A stretch of 64,000 nt of DNA from Nitrospiraceae bacterium (GTDB lineage: Bacteria; Nitrospirota; Nitrospiria; Nitrospirales; UBA8639), in contig JACKFE010000001.1 of NCBI GenBank assembly GCA_020632635.1, positions 186,001-250,000 on the forward strand, written 5' to 3'. Position numbers and translations under genes: made by a program. The notes under the pieces are model-generated. The model saw only the letters and a program-made list of their open reading frames with translations. It was not told where the DNA came from and searched no databases. Below are positions 16,376 to 24,598 of the stretch, piece after piece; position 1 is the first letter of the stretch, and each line of letters opens with the position of its first letter.

Positions 16376-19054
16376 GTGAACCAATCCATGACTCGGAAAA
16401 ACCAGAGATCACCATCTCACCCCATGCATTCGGACATAGCATGGCATACGATCAACACTTCAGATGTCTTCACCCTTAGTGGTACAACCCCACAGCAAGG
16501 GCTAACCCACCAGGATGCCAGACAGCGGTTGCATCACTACGGACCCAACTCCATTCCAGAACATCGACCACGTCATTTAAGCAAAATCTTCCTTGACCAA
16601 TTCAGTGACTTTATGATTCTGGTGCTTATGGGTGCCGCCCTGGTCTCCGGTCTATTAGGCGAGCATCTGGATGCTGTAGTGATTGTGATCATCGTGCTGC
16701 TCAATGGTGTTATTGGGTTTGTGCAGGAATATCGGGCAGACCGGGCGATGCAAGCTCTCAAACAACTCGCCACTCCCACTGCACGAGTCCGACGCGAGGG
16801 ACAGTTAATGTCCCTCTCTACGCTCAATCTCGTGCCCGGGGACATCGTTCTTTTGGAAGCTGGGGACTCGGTCCCCGCCGATCTTCGCTTGTTCGAAGCG
16901 ATCCAACTAAAGGTGAATGAAGCCGCATTAACCGGGGAAAGCGTTCCGGTCGACAAACATACCAATGCCTTGAACGACCTCACGCTTCCCATCAGTGATC
17001 GCCGGAATATGACATACAAGGGCACCCTTCTGATAAATGGACGAGGAGCCGGAGTGGTCATTGGAACCGGACTGAAGAGTGAGTTAGGCCAGATTGCGAC
17101 GCTCCTACATAAAGGCGAAGACATCAAAACGCCCCTCCAGCAGAGACTCACGGCATTTGGACGGCGCTTGGCTTTCGCCGTTCTGGGCATTTGCATCATG
17201 GTCTTTGGGTTGGGACTTCTTCGGGGAGAACAGCCGGTACTCATGTTCCTGACGGCGGTGAGTTTGGCCGTGGCGGCGATTCCGGAAGCTCTGCCGGCGG
17301 TTGTGACCATTTCCCTCGCATTGGGTGCACGGAAAATGGCCGCAAAACAGGCTCTGATACGACGACTCCCGGCCGTGGAAACCTTGGGGTCGGTCACCTA
17401 CATCTGTTCTGATAAAACAGGGACTCTCACGCAAAACAGCATGCGGGTCGAGCAATTATCTGTAGGGGGCACACAGCCGTCATCCGTCCGCAACGAACCA
17501 CCAAAAATGGAATCAGAAACCAACCCTCTTCACCTCTTTTTTCTGGCTTTGACGTTGAACAATGATACCAAAATCCAAGCCGATGGCCGTCCGATAGGGG
17601 ACCCTACGGAAATGGCGCTTTATATGGCTGCGTCGGAAGCCGGATATCATAAACAGCAATGGGAAACAAAGATGCCTCGCATACACGAAATCCCTTTTCA
17701 TTCCGACCGTCAATGCATGACGACCCTGCACCGTTCGCCTCACGGCCTTATCTCCTTTACCAAAGGTTCACCGGAAAAAATCCTGCCGCTTTGTCAATCT
17801 ATGCATCAACAAGAGCTCCCCATTCCCATTCCAGCTGCCGATCTCCTGAATGAAGCTGAGCGGATGGCTCACGAAGGATTACGCGTTCTTGCTGTAGCCT
17901 ACCGAAAATGGGAACACCCGTTACCGGAGGTAACCCCTTCAATTCTCGAAGACCAACTGATCTTTCTCGGGTTTGCCGGATTGCTGGATCCACCCAGGCA
18001 GGAAGCCGCGCCTGCGGTAGCCCTGTGTCGATCCGCAGGCATCAAACCTGTCATGATTACGGGAGATCATCCTGCTACCGCGAAGGCTATCGCTTCGCGT
18101 GTCGGCATCACCAACCAGGACACAACGGTATTGACCGGACAAGAGATGGCCAACTGCTCTCGCAAGGAACTCACGGAACTGATTGCGCGCACTCATGTCT
18201 ATGCCCGCATCAGTCCAGCCCAAAAAATTGCTATCGTCAAAGCTTTGCAGACCCAGGGGGAATTTGTGGCGATGACCGGGGACGGGGTGAATGATGCTCC
18301 GGCTTTGAATCAGGCCAATATTGGCATCGCCATGGGAAAAAATGGGACGGACGTGGCACGGGAAGCCTCCGACATGATTTTGCTGGACGACAACTTTGCG
18401 ACCATCGTCACCGCGGTCAGGGATGGCCGGCGGATTTACGACAATATCCGGAAGTTTGTGAAATACACAATGACGAGTAATTCCGGAGAAATCTGGACGA
18501 TTTTCCTGGCTCCATGGTTTGGCCTTCCAATTCCGTTACTCCCGGTTCAAATTTTATGGATCAATTTGGTCACAGACGGTTTTCCTGGGTTGGCTCTCGC
18601 CATGGAACCAGAGGAACGGAACATCATGCAACGCCCACCTCGCCCGCCCAACGAAAGCATCTTTGCCGGAGGCTTATGGCAACACATTGTATGGGTGGGA
18701 CTGCTGATGGGAGGAGTATCTCTAGCCACGGAAATGTGGGCATATCACACGGAACAGGCCCAATGGCAAACCATGGTGTTTACCGTACTAACCCTGTCGC
18801 AAATGGGTAACGTCCTTGCCATTCGTTCGGAAAGAGAATCATTTATACAGCGAGGGTTATTAAGTAATATCTGGTTGCTAGGGGCCGTCCTGCTCACATT
18901 TGGCCTTCAGATGGCTATAGTCTACATACCATTTCTCAATCCCATCTTTCATACCCTCCCATTAACGCAGGGACAGTTGGTCCTATGCCTCGTGCTTTCT
19001 ACAGTCGTTTTCTTCGCTATCGAACTTGAGAAATGGATCAGGCGGCATAGGTAA
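16376..19054 (+). CDS. P2A-type cation-transporting ATPase (calcium/manganese-like)
   Basis: The 892-residue pump has all P-type landmarks: an N-terminal cation-ATPase domain (G-P-N-S-I-P-E near residue 60), T-G-E-S in the actuator, the phosphorylation site C-S-D-K-T-G-T-L-T-Q-N, and the hinge M-T-G-D-G-V-N-D-A-P-A-L. Ion-site residues of calcium pumps are visible: I-P-E-A-L-P in M4 (Ala where SERCA has Gly), N-S-G-E in M5 and N-L-V-T-D-G in M6, followed by a C-terminal four-helix domain. These favour calcium or manganese export. The GTG at 16376 gives the longest form; ATGs at 16388 and 16424 are alternatives. It is monocistronic and divergent from porG. Confidence 0.88.
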   Translation: MNQSMTRKNQRSPSHPMHSDIAWHTINTSDVFTLSGTTPQQGLTHQDARQRLHHYGPNSIPEHRPRHLSKIFLDQFSDFMILVLMGAALVSGLLGEHLDAVVIVIIVLLNGVIGFVQEYRADRAMQALKQLATPTARVRREGQLMSLSTLNLVPGDIVLLEAGDSVPADLRLFEAIQLKVNEAALTGESVPVDKHTNALNDLTLPISDRRNMTYKGTLLINGRGAGVVIGTGLKSELGQIATLLHKGEDIKTPLQQRLTAFGRRLAFAVLGICIMVFGLGLLRGEQPVLMFLTAVSLAVAAIPEALPAVVTISLALGARKMAAKQALIRRLPAVETLGSVTYICSDKTGTLTQNSMRVEQLSVGGTQPSSVRNEPPKMESETNPLHLFFLALTLNNDTKIQADGRPIGDPTEMALYMAASEAGYHKQQWETKMPRIHEIPFHSDRQCMTTLHRSPHGLISFTKGSPEKILPLCQSMHQQELPIPIPAADLLNEAERMAHEGLRVLAVAYRKWEHPLPEVTPSILEDQLIFLGFAGLLDPPRQEAAPAVALCRSAGIKPVMITGDHPATAKAIASRVGITNQDTTVLTGQEMANCSRKELTELIARTHVYARISPAQKIAIVKALQTQGEFVAMTGDGVNDAPALNQANIGIAMGKNGTDVAREASDMILLDDNFATIVTAVRDGRRIYDNIRKFVKYTMTSNSGEIWTIFLAPWFGLPIPLLPVQILWINLVTDGFPGLALAMEPEERNIMQRPPRPPNESIFAGGLWQHIVWVGLLMGGVSLATEMWAYHTEQAQWQTMVFTVLTLSQMGNVLAIRSERESFIQRGLLSNIWLLGAVLLTFGLQMAIVYIPFLNPIFHTLPLTQGQLVLCLVLSTVVFFAIELEKWIRRHR

Positions 19055-19443
19055 CTCCTTCACGGCCAACTTCCGTCTATTCGTTCTCCCCAAATTCGCT
19101 ACAGTCGCCCCACTCAAAAAAATCTTTGGCTCAATGGATCAAAATCAATTGAGGGGCTCCTTTTGTATCTAACCGTACAGAAGAGTATCTATTCGGATAC
19201 GAATATTTCAGATCTAAACTAGTTATCGCTTTTTCTCTCTCTTTCATCTATCAACATTTCCGCAATACATCATGCATTTTCTTTTTAAATGAAGTGAGAA
19301 TTTCACCCGCAATTGCCTTCGCATCAAAATTGCAGTGGTCCTCAAACAATCCAAAGATGATTTCAGGTAATGCACCAGCTATCCCCCAACATCGTCCCTA
19401 GCCTTTGCAATCTTTTGAGTCTCTCATTAACAGAGGAGCTGTC
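19055..19443. other. Intergenic region with possible terminator hairpin
   Basis: These 389 bases separate the ATPase gene from the small secreted-protein gene. An imperfect hairpin at 19130-19153 (CTCAATgGAT, loop CAAA, ATCaATTGAG) is followed by GGGGCTCCTTTTG and may end ATPase transcription. The rest is AT-rich with no supported gene. AGAGGAGCTGTC before the ATG at 19444 is a good ribosome site. Confidence 0.35.
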
Positions 19444-20016
19444 ATGAAAAAATTTTACGTCCCCTTCATGGTATTCACAGTTCTGGCTACCTTGGCCATT
19501 CCCTTAACCGCTTCTGCCGATAATGACCGCGAACAAAGCAACCGCCTAGTGCTCAACTTGGTTGGCGAGGCGCCTATGTATGAGCGGATGGTTCCTGACA
19601 TTGATGGCGATGGCAACGAAGATCCGGCCATCTGTTTTGACGCTACCTTGATAAATGGCAAAAACCGCCAACGCATTGGGACCGCCACGGATTGCCTATC
19701 CAATATCACCCCCGTAGGCACGGGACTGGGCATTACCGCTACCACTTTCTTCCATCTTCCTCAGGGAAATCTGATAGTGAGAGGCGGGACAAGTGTTCAA
19801 CCAGTCGTATTGCCTACCGTCACCCCTGGCGGTCACCTGATCACACACATTACCGGCGCGGCCTCAACGGGGAATCCCATCATAGAGGGAACGAAGCGCT
19901 TTCAACGGACGACCGGAAACGTCAGATTATCTGGGATGGTGGATATGACTCATTTTGCCGGCAAGGTGGGAGATCCGATTTTTTTCGATTGCCTATTCAT
20001 TGTTGACCTGGACTAG
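19444..20016 (+). CDS. Small secreted protein, possible allene-oxide-cyclase/dirigent-like barrel
   Basis: The ATG at 19444 gives 190 residues with a clear signal peptide: M-K-K-F-Y-V-P-F, a hydrophobic core, then T-A-S-A as a cleavage site near residue 24. The frame is open further upstream, but this start has AGGAG at the right distance. After the signal comes D-I-D-G-D-G-N-E-D, which resembles a calcium-binding loop. Glycine-rich strands follow, with R-F-Q-R-T-T-G-N-V-R-L-S-G, reminiscent of the allene-oxide-cyclase/dirigent barrel in bacterial exported proteins. That assignment is by pattern only. The role is unknown. Confidence 0.7.
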   Translation: MKKFYVPFMVFTVLATLAIPLTASADNDREQSNRLVLNLVGEAPMYERMVPDIDGDGNEDPAICFDATLINGKNRQRIGTATDCLSNITPVGTGLGITATTFFHLPQGNLIVRGGTSVQPVVLPTVTPGGHLITHITGAASTGNPIIEGTKRFQRTTGNVRLSGMVDMTHFAGKVGDPIFFDCLFIVDLD

Positions 20017-20488
20017 TATGTTTTTCAAAAACAAGGATACAAATTATCGGGGGGGGTAGGCCTTGTCAGCTGGAATCGTAAGCCTCTCCGTTAAGCGGGC
20101 GGTTCGTTTGACCTTTCTTGCCAAAAGGACCGTTAGAGTTGGATAACGGCTTCAGGTGTCCGTATTCGGGATTGGGCACCTGCCTGCCCATCCGTGCCTT
20201 GGCTCCCCTGCGGATCTTGGGCCTCTTACTGTGGGAAGGATTCACATGAATCGGAATCGCATATGTCGGATCTCTTGCCTCGACGGGGTACAATTCCAGA
20301 TGCGCCACCGCCGACGCAATCACATCACATTAGACCATAGTCCGGCCTCGTTCCGGTGACCCCCAATGAACGCTGGGAAAGGGATGCCGGGCTCGAGTTC
20401 TCACTGTAATCGAGAACTAGAGTCAGCACGCACCCTTACGGAATATCGGATTTCGGATGGCCGGCGAGATCGTTTGGCAGGCCCTTCA
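20017..20488. other. Degenerate stretch at left edge of the island
   Basis: No intact gene is supported here. A minus-strand frame at 20066-20323 encodes basic, low-complexity-like sequence (85 codons) rich in Pro, Arg and Asn that I do not recognise. It runs next to the decayed transposase and may be another gene remnant. A run of nine G occurs at about 20050. Confidence 0.4.
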
Positions 20489-21060
20489 TCAGGTCTTAAG
20501 GGAGCGTGGTCGGAGGCCATTCCCCAGAGCCCGATCAAGCGCCGGACTGACCGTCTCCCCCGACATCTGAAACCCCGCCTCTAGCACTGGACTCTGCCGA
20601 CTCCAGTTATCGACAAGGGGGAGCATCCGAAACGGGTAGCCATCCGCCAGCGTATCATGGACGACATCCATGCTCCAACGCTCGGTTGGTCCTCCCGGAG
20701 TCGGAGCTGGACCGCGATGCAAGGCGATAGGCTTTCGTCTCCGGACTCGCATGCGAAGTTGGAAGCTTTCCTAGCGATAGAGACGGCGGACCCACTTCCG
20801 ATTGACCAACCACCCTTCCTGCCGTAAGAGAACCCAGATCCACAGATAGCCAGACCGCGAACGCGCATGCGCTCAGTCCCGAATCCGGAGACGTCAGGCG
20901 GATGGATCTATGGCCCGGCTCCGGCGATACCACGCCGAACGGGTACACTGTGCGACCCGACAGGCCCGCACACTACTCACCGAGAACGTGTTCTGGAACC
21001 ACTGCACTAATTCTCGGCGGCGGGCGGGCCTCAGGCTTTTTTGTCACGCCTCCGACAGCA
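20489..21060 (-). pseudogene. IS3-type transposase orfB (DDE integrase), broken
   Basis: Reading leftwards, E-L-V-Q-W-F-Q, then V-L-L-R-Q-E-G-W-L-V-N and later W-S-M-D-V-V-H-D-T-L-A-D-G and L-V-D-N-W-S-R-Q-S-P-V-L-E give the start of an rve-type integrase domain with the first catalytic Asp. In-frame stops interrupt it (for example TAG after R-R-L-Y-R near 20773 and two further TGA upstream). The frame ends at 20489 before the second Asp and the Glu, so no active transposase can be made. Confidence 0.8.
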
Positions 21061-21294
21061 TGTGTTGATCCAACGAGAGATCTGCACCAGCCGCATTAAG
21101 CAGGTGTTCTCTTTTTCCAGCTGGCGCAACCGGCGGAGTTCACTCACCCCGAGATGGACATATTTTTTCTTCCACACAGAAAACGTCACCTCCGCCACGC
21201 CCAGTGGCCAACAAATGTCGCCCACCGGAGTGCCCGCTTCACTTTGGCGTAGGGCATAGATGACCGGCTCTTCCGAAAATATTGACCGCTTCAT
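21031..21294 (-). pseudogene. IS3-type transposase orfA, frameshifted
   Basis: From the ATG at 21294 the product reads M-K-R-S-I-F-S-E-E-P-V-I-Y-A-L-R-Q, then V-S-E-L-R-R-L-R-Q-L-E-K-E-N, the helix-turn-helix and leucine-zipper region of IS3 OrfA. Near 21080 a one-base loss shifts the frame: L-V-A-D-L-S-L-D-Q-H-M-L is readable only in the next frame. The protein then ends in an unrelated basic tail. Confidence 0.8.
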
Positions 21295-21376
21295 AGAGCC
21301 CCTCCTTTCGCGCCGGACCGCTGAAGCCGCCATTCGACTCTCGTTTTACGGTGCTGTCCTTTTTAGGGGAGATATC

Positions 21377-21520
21377 ATGTGGCTTCTTATTTGCATTCCC
21401 TTACGAATTGGCTGGTCTATTATTGGTCTTTTGGTAACAACTTCCTTCTTTTTTCAATTGGAGGTCGCCTTCCCCCCTACCGACTTCCGAGATTCCAATA
21501 GGGAACCTCTTTCAAACTAA
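21377..21520 (+). CDS. Possible 47-residue membrane protein
   Basis: ATG at 21377 is preceded by TTAGGGGAGATATC, a strong ribosome-site-like sequence with correct spacing. The product starts M-W-L-L-I-C-I-P-L-R-I-G-W-S-I-I-G-L-L-V and has one long hydrophobic stretch, then a polar tail. It lies just beyond the decayed insertion sequence. No family is recognised. The frame also continues upstream into the element, so chance cannot be excluded. Confidence 0.3.
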   Translation: MWLLICIPLRIGWSIIGLLVTTSFFFQLEVAFPPTDFRDSNREPLSN

Positions 21521-21947
21521 TGAAGTTTTGAAAGCAATTATTATTAGATAATGCTGGGGAAATAGAAAGGTGGATTGTTCAAAAATGCTTGAGGCATATC
21601 CATTGTCCGATTTTGGCTTCTATTCATTTTCAAAGGCAACCACCCAGTGAATAAACTCGTAAATCCCTACACCATGAAGGGCAGCGCCTTCACCTCTTAT
21701 CAGAAACTTGTGGAATGATTGTGAAGTTTACCCTGACATTACAAACGAGTTCAGTCACATCTCATTTTGGACGATGGGGTAGATAATTATTGAGAATCTC
21801 CTTCGTGTCTATTAAGGAATAACCATGTTGTTGTAAGTCGAGCAAATTTCTTGCATTCGCCCTCGTTGAATTCATCGAATAACCGGGATTCAATAAAGGG
21901 AAAGTATATCCCTCCCCCATTTTACCGTTTCCTTTTTTCCTAATACC
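21521..21947. other. Gene-free AT-rich spacer
   Basis: These 427 bases upstream of the SGNH-like gene contain no convincing coding frame or RNA gene. They presumably hold that gene's promoter. No ribosome site is obvious before the GTG at 21948. Confidence 0.45.
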
Positions 21948-23237
21948 GTGCCTATTTTCTCAAAAGAAGCACAACCTCATATCCAAACTGAAGGAACTCC
22001 TCGGACCTCACCAGGACACTATGTACTATTCCATAAATACCTTTCCTTTGCTTTATTTACTTCAGGATTGATCTTTCTCTCATTGATCCTTTCGATAGAA
22101 CTTTTCTTAAGGAATGTGGGGGAAAGCTTCAATGCCAATGATATTGTCAAGACGCAATTAGCGGCCAAACCGAATAAATGCTTAGCCGGACAAAAGCTAA
22201 CGAATTTTATTTTTCCATATAAAAAAGCCTTAACCCAACACATTCATCCCACAGTATTAGCTTTGGGGTCATCACGCGTGGCTCAAATCCGTGAATCTTT
22301 TTTTACAGTCCCATTTGTGAATGCTGGAGTGGCCATGACCAGCATTGAAGAAGGCAATAAATTTTTCAACGATGTTATTGCTGGCAGCGCTGCCCAACCC
22401 AAACTGGTCATTCTGGGGATGGATATTTGGTGGTTCAACGAAAATTATGTTTTGCCCACAACGATTTCCAATGACCATATCTACGACAATTACAAGGCTC
22501 AAAGTCTTCCATTATTCCCTCAAAATTTTTCGTTGATATATAAGGGCCTTCAAAAGGGTGCTATTTCTATGGACCAATTCCTGAAGGGAGCTTCTGGAGC
22601 TTCACCAAACAACTGTGGGATCGGAATCGAAGGCCGGTTTAATATGACAGGATTTGGCCCAGATGGGTCATCTTATTACATTGAAAGAATGGCGGGACAG
22701 GAAAAGGGAGATCTCAGGTTTCAGGATTCCCTTAAAAAAATTCAATCCGGCGATAACCCTCACATTCAATTTGCCCATGGAAAATCCGTAAGCCTAAAGC
22801 AATTGCATCAATTCATCGCATTACTGTCAAAATTAAAGGCACGAAAAATACGCACGATTTTATTTTTCCCCCCTTTTCCCAAAACCATTCATTTGGCAAT
22901 CGCCAATAGACCAAACGCATACGGTTATATTGGTGAGTTGAAAGATAAGTTAACCAAATTCGGAGTTCCGTATTACGACTTTACGGATCCAACAGTGCTA
23001 GGCTCTTCTGATTGTGAGTTTTTCGATGGAATCCATGGTGGGGAAGTGATCTATGCACGAATCATCAAAACCATCTATGAACGCGATCCCTCTATTAGAA
23101 CTTTCATTGACATTCATTATTTAGAAAAAGTCATTTCTCACTATCAAGGACACACCTTTGTACCCGATAAAACTGTGACCTCATTGGAAGAAGTGGATTT
23201 TCTTGAGATGGGATGTAGGAAGTCAAAAGTTTCTTAA
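21948..23237 (+). CDS. Membrane-anchored SGNH/GDSL hydrolase-like protein
   Basis: The 429-residue protein has one transmembrane helix near residues 30-52 (Y-L-S-F-A-L-F-T-S-G-L-I-F-L-S-L), which suggests a type II membrane protein with an external domain. The SGNH features are weak but present: L-A-L-G-S-S-R-V near residue 105 as the nucleophile block, and F-D-G-I-H-G-G near residue 362 as the Asp-x-x-His block. Proteins of this kind act as O-acyl transferases or esterases on surface polymers. Its codon use and lower GC fit the surrounding island rather than the housekeeping genes. The start is GTG. The exact function is not known, and a link to the nearby peptide genes is only positional. 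Confidence 0.6.
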   Translation: MPIFSKEAQPHIQTEGTPRTSPGHYVLFHKYLSFALFTSGLIFLSLILSIELFLRNVGESFNANDIVKTQLAAKPNKCLAGQKLTNFIFPYKKALTQHIHPTVLALGSSRVAQIRESFFTVPFVNAGVAMTSIEEGNKFFNDVIAGSAAQPKLVILGMDIWWFNENYVLPTTISNDHIYDNYKAQSLPLFPQNFSLIYKGLQKGAISMDQFLKGASGASPNNCGIGIEGRFNMTGFGPDGSSYYIERMAGQEKGDLRFQDSLKKIQSGDNPHIQFAHGKSVSLKQLHQFIALLSKLKARKIRTILFFPPFPKTIHLAIANRPNAYGYIGELKDKLTKFGVPYYDFTDPTVLGSSDCEFFDGIHGGEVIYARIIKTIYERDPSIRTFIDIHYLEKVISHYQGHTFVPDKTVTSLEEVDFLEMGCRKSKVS

Positions 23238-23462
23238 AAAGACATAGAGCCGAAAGAGCATCCTATAGCTTTCCTGGAATTTCTAACTTTCAACATATAT
23301 ATTATTAATAGCAGGAAAATTTGCTACAGCCTTGAAAAAAAGTAAGAGGGGAACCTCATTCTCTCACAAAGACTTGACCACTACATGGGAAGGATAGGAA
23401 AAGAGAAAACAAAGAAAGAAGGATAAACCTAAATTTATTTTGTTCGAACCTCTAACAAACTT

Positions 23463-23609
23463 CTAATTCTTCGCTGTATCAGTCCACTGATACCATAAAG
23501 CAGGAGAAGGGCAACCTGCCGAACAATTTGCAGTTAGATCACGCAATGAATCATGAGTAATCAGTTCTGGCTTTTCATAATGTTCTCTACTTTGTTCTTT
23601 CATTTTCAT
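23463..23609 (-). CDS. Putative RiPP precursor peptide A (lasso/RRE-type leader)
   Basis: This 48-residue peptide starts at 23609 behind a strong ribosome site (TAAGGAGTACA then ATG). Its leader reads Y11-E-K-P-E-L-I-T-H-D-S-L-R-D-L-T26-A, close to the Y-x-x-P-x-L-x-x-x-G-x-x-x-x-x-T motif by which RiPP recognition elements bind lasso-type leaders, with Asp in place of Gly. The presumed core follows: N-C-S-A-G-C-P-S-P-A-L-W-Y-Q-W and a T-D-T-A-K-N tail. Cys at core positions 2 and 6 and the aromatic tail could be modified. There is no acidic residue at core positions 7-9, so classical lasso ring closure looks unlikely. It is paired with a divergent relative at 24089. The maturation genes are not in the window. 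Confidence 0.7.
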   Translation of the reverse strand: MKMKEQSREHYEKPELITHDSLRDLTANCSAGCPSPALWYQWTDTAKN

Positions 23610-24088
23610 TGTACTCCTTATAAGAACCCGTCATGGAAATTTTTCTACGTTAACCACAAAGAATTCAATCTAATTTTAAATAAAATTATATGTCTTAAAT
23701 TTTTAAAATGAAATAGTTATAAAAACCTAGGAACATTTACCTACAAAAAGGGCAAGCGATTATTTTTAAAAGAAAAAGTTTCTCAAGAACAAGTTCCTCA
23801 CTTGTGAGATTCCTATAGCTTCCACTCCCAACCGATTAGGGTTAGAACGTTGAGAATAAATAACTAGTCTCACCCCTCTTAAATCCGGCAATATTTATCT
23901 CTAAAGCAATACGTAACAATCATCCTCAAGTCCCTTTCCGATAACTGTAAAATCACATCTCATCGCTTTATCACAAATCTCAAATTTTAAAACATTGTAG
24001 TTCAAAGGGGGTATTGTTCTACTTCCTACTGGCACCTTAATTTTCCACTAAATATATGAGTTTCTTCATTAACCAAAAGGGGCCAAAT
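23610..24088. other. AT-rich divergent spacer between the two peptide genes
   Basis: The 479 bases between the divergent precursor genes carry no further supported gene. Two palindromes stand side by side at 23787-23808 (GAACaaGTTC and CTCACttGTGAG) and could be an operator. Promoters for both peptides should lie here; I could not assign -35/-10 boxes with confidence. Confidence 0.4.
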
Positions 24089-24229
24089 ATGGAAAACCTT
24101 AAAAAAGAAATTTACTCTGCACCAACTCTTTTGAAGCACGAATCACTGAGAGATTTGACCGCACGAGGGTCCTACGTATGCAGTGAAGAAGAAAAGCCTA
24201 CCATTAACCTTTGGTACCGTTGGCAATAA
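24089..24229 (+). CDS. Putative RiPP precursor peptide B (lasso/RRE-type leader)
   Basis: The 46-residue peptide starts at 24089 after AAAAGGGGCCAAAT. Its leader Y9-S-A-P-T-L-L-K-H-E-S-L-R-D-L-T24-A matches peptide A at Y, P, L, H, the acidic residue and all of S-L-R-D-L-T-A. The presumed core is R-G-S-Y-V-C-S-E-E-E-K-P-T-I-N-L-W-Y-R-W-Q. Both cores share Ser at position 3, Cys at position 6 and a final L-W-Y-x-W. Here Glu residues at core positions 8-10 (7-9 if the core starts at Gly) would allow a lasso-type ring. A perfect terminator hairpin follows 21 bases after the stop, so the gene is a discrete one-gene unit. The product structure is unknown. Confidence 0.75.
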   Translation: MENLKKEIYSAPTLLKHESLRDLTARGSYVCSEEEKPTINLWYRWQ

Positions 24230-24250
24230 CCTAAGCTAAACTCATTTTCG

Positions 24251-24288
24251 AAACTCCCTTTTAATATGAAAGGGAGTTTCCCTTTTTT
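24251..24288 (+). terminator. Rho-independent terminator of peptide gene B
   Basis: An 11-bp perfect stem, AAACTCCCTTT with AAAGGGAGTTT, has a 7-base loop and is followed by CCC and six T. It starts 21 bases past the stop of the peptide gene on the same strand, which supports that gene being transcribed alone. Confidence 0.85.
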
Positions 24289-24598
24289 AGTCCTACCAAC
24301 CACAATAGAATATCCCCCTGCATGAGAAAAACGGGAATTAAACCCGCCGCTTTACTCTGGATCACTTCGCAGGGATAGCGTTATGCGTTCGTGACAAGAG
24401 TGTATCAGCCAGTCTTTTCTCCTCATATTAAGATTCCGTCCAGAACTTTCTGTGTAACAGACTGCAATCCTCTCATCATCCTCACTTATCTTAGGGAGAG
24501 GATTAGAAGTAGTCTTTGATTTTCAGACTTTTGAAATGCCTACTCACTCTCGTCCAAGAAAATCAAAGAAAAGATCTTTTCAATACATTCAGAAATTT
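24289..24598. other. Gene-free spacer at right edge of the island
   Basis: These 310 bases between the peptide terminator and the convergent end of coaBC show no supported gene or RNA. Confidence 0.5.

Larger units (their letters stand above)
20489..21294 (-). mobile_element. Decayed IS3-family insertion sequence
   Basis: Two adjoining minus-strand remnants match the two overlapping transposase frames of IS3-type elements, orfA then orfB. The conserved parts are easy to read, but frameshift and nonsense changes break both, and the C-terminal end of the integrase domain is missing after about 20489. Clear terminal inverted repeats and target duplications were not found, so the true ends are unknown. 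It marks this stretch as a region of past insertion and sits at the border of the gene-poor island. Confidence 0.8.

Noticed and set aside
20066..20323. 85-codon minus-strand frame left of the IS3 remnant
   Set aside because: Basic, Pro/Asn-rich and unrecognised; in decayed DNA, so a remnant is more likely than a gene.
23261..23824. Repeated TCCTATAGCTT at 23261 and 23811
   Set aside because: Only 11 bases and two copies in AT-rich DNA; not enough to call a repeat.
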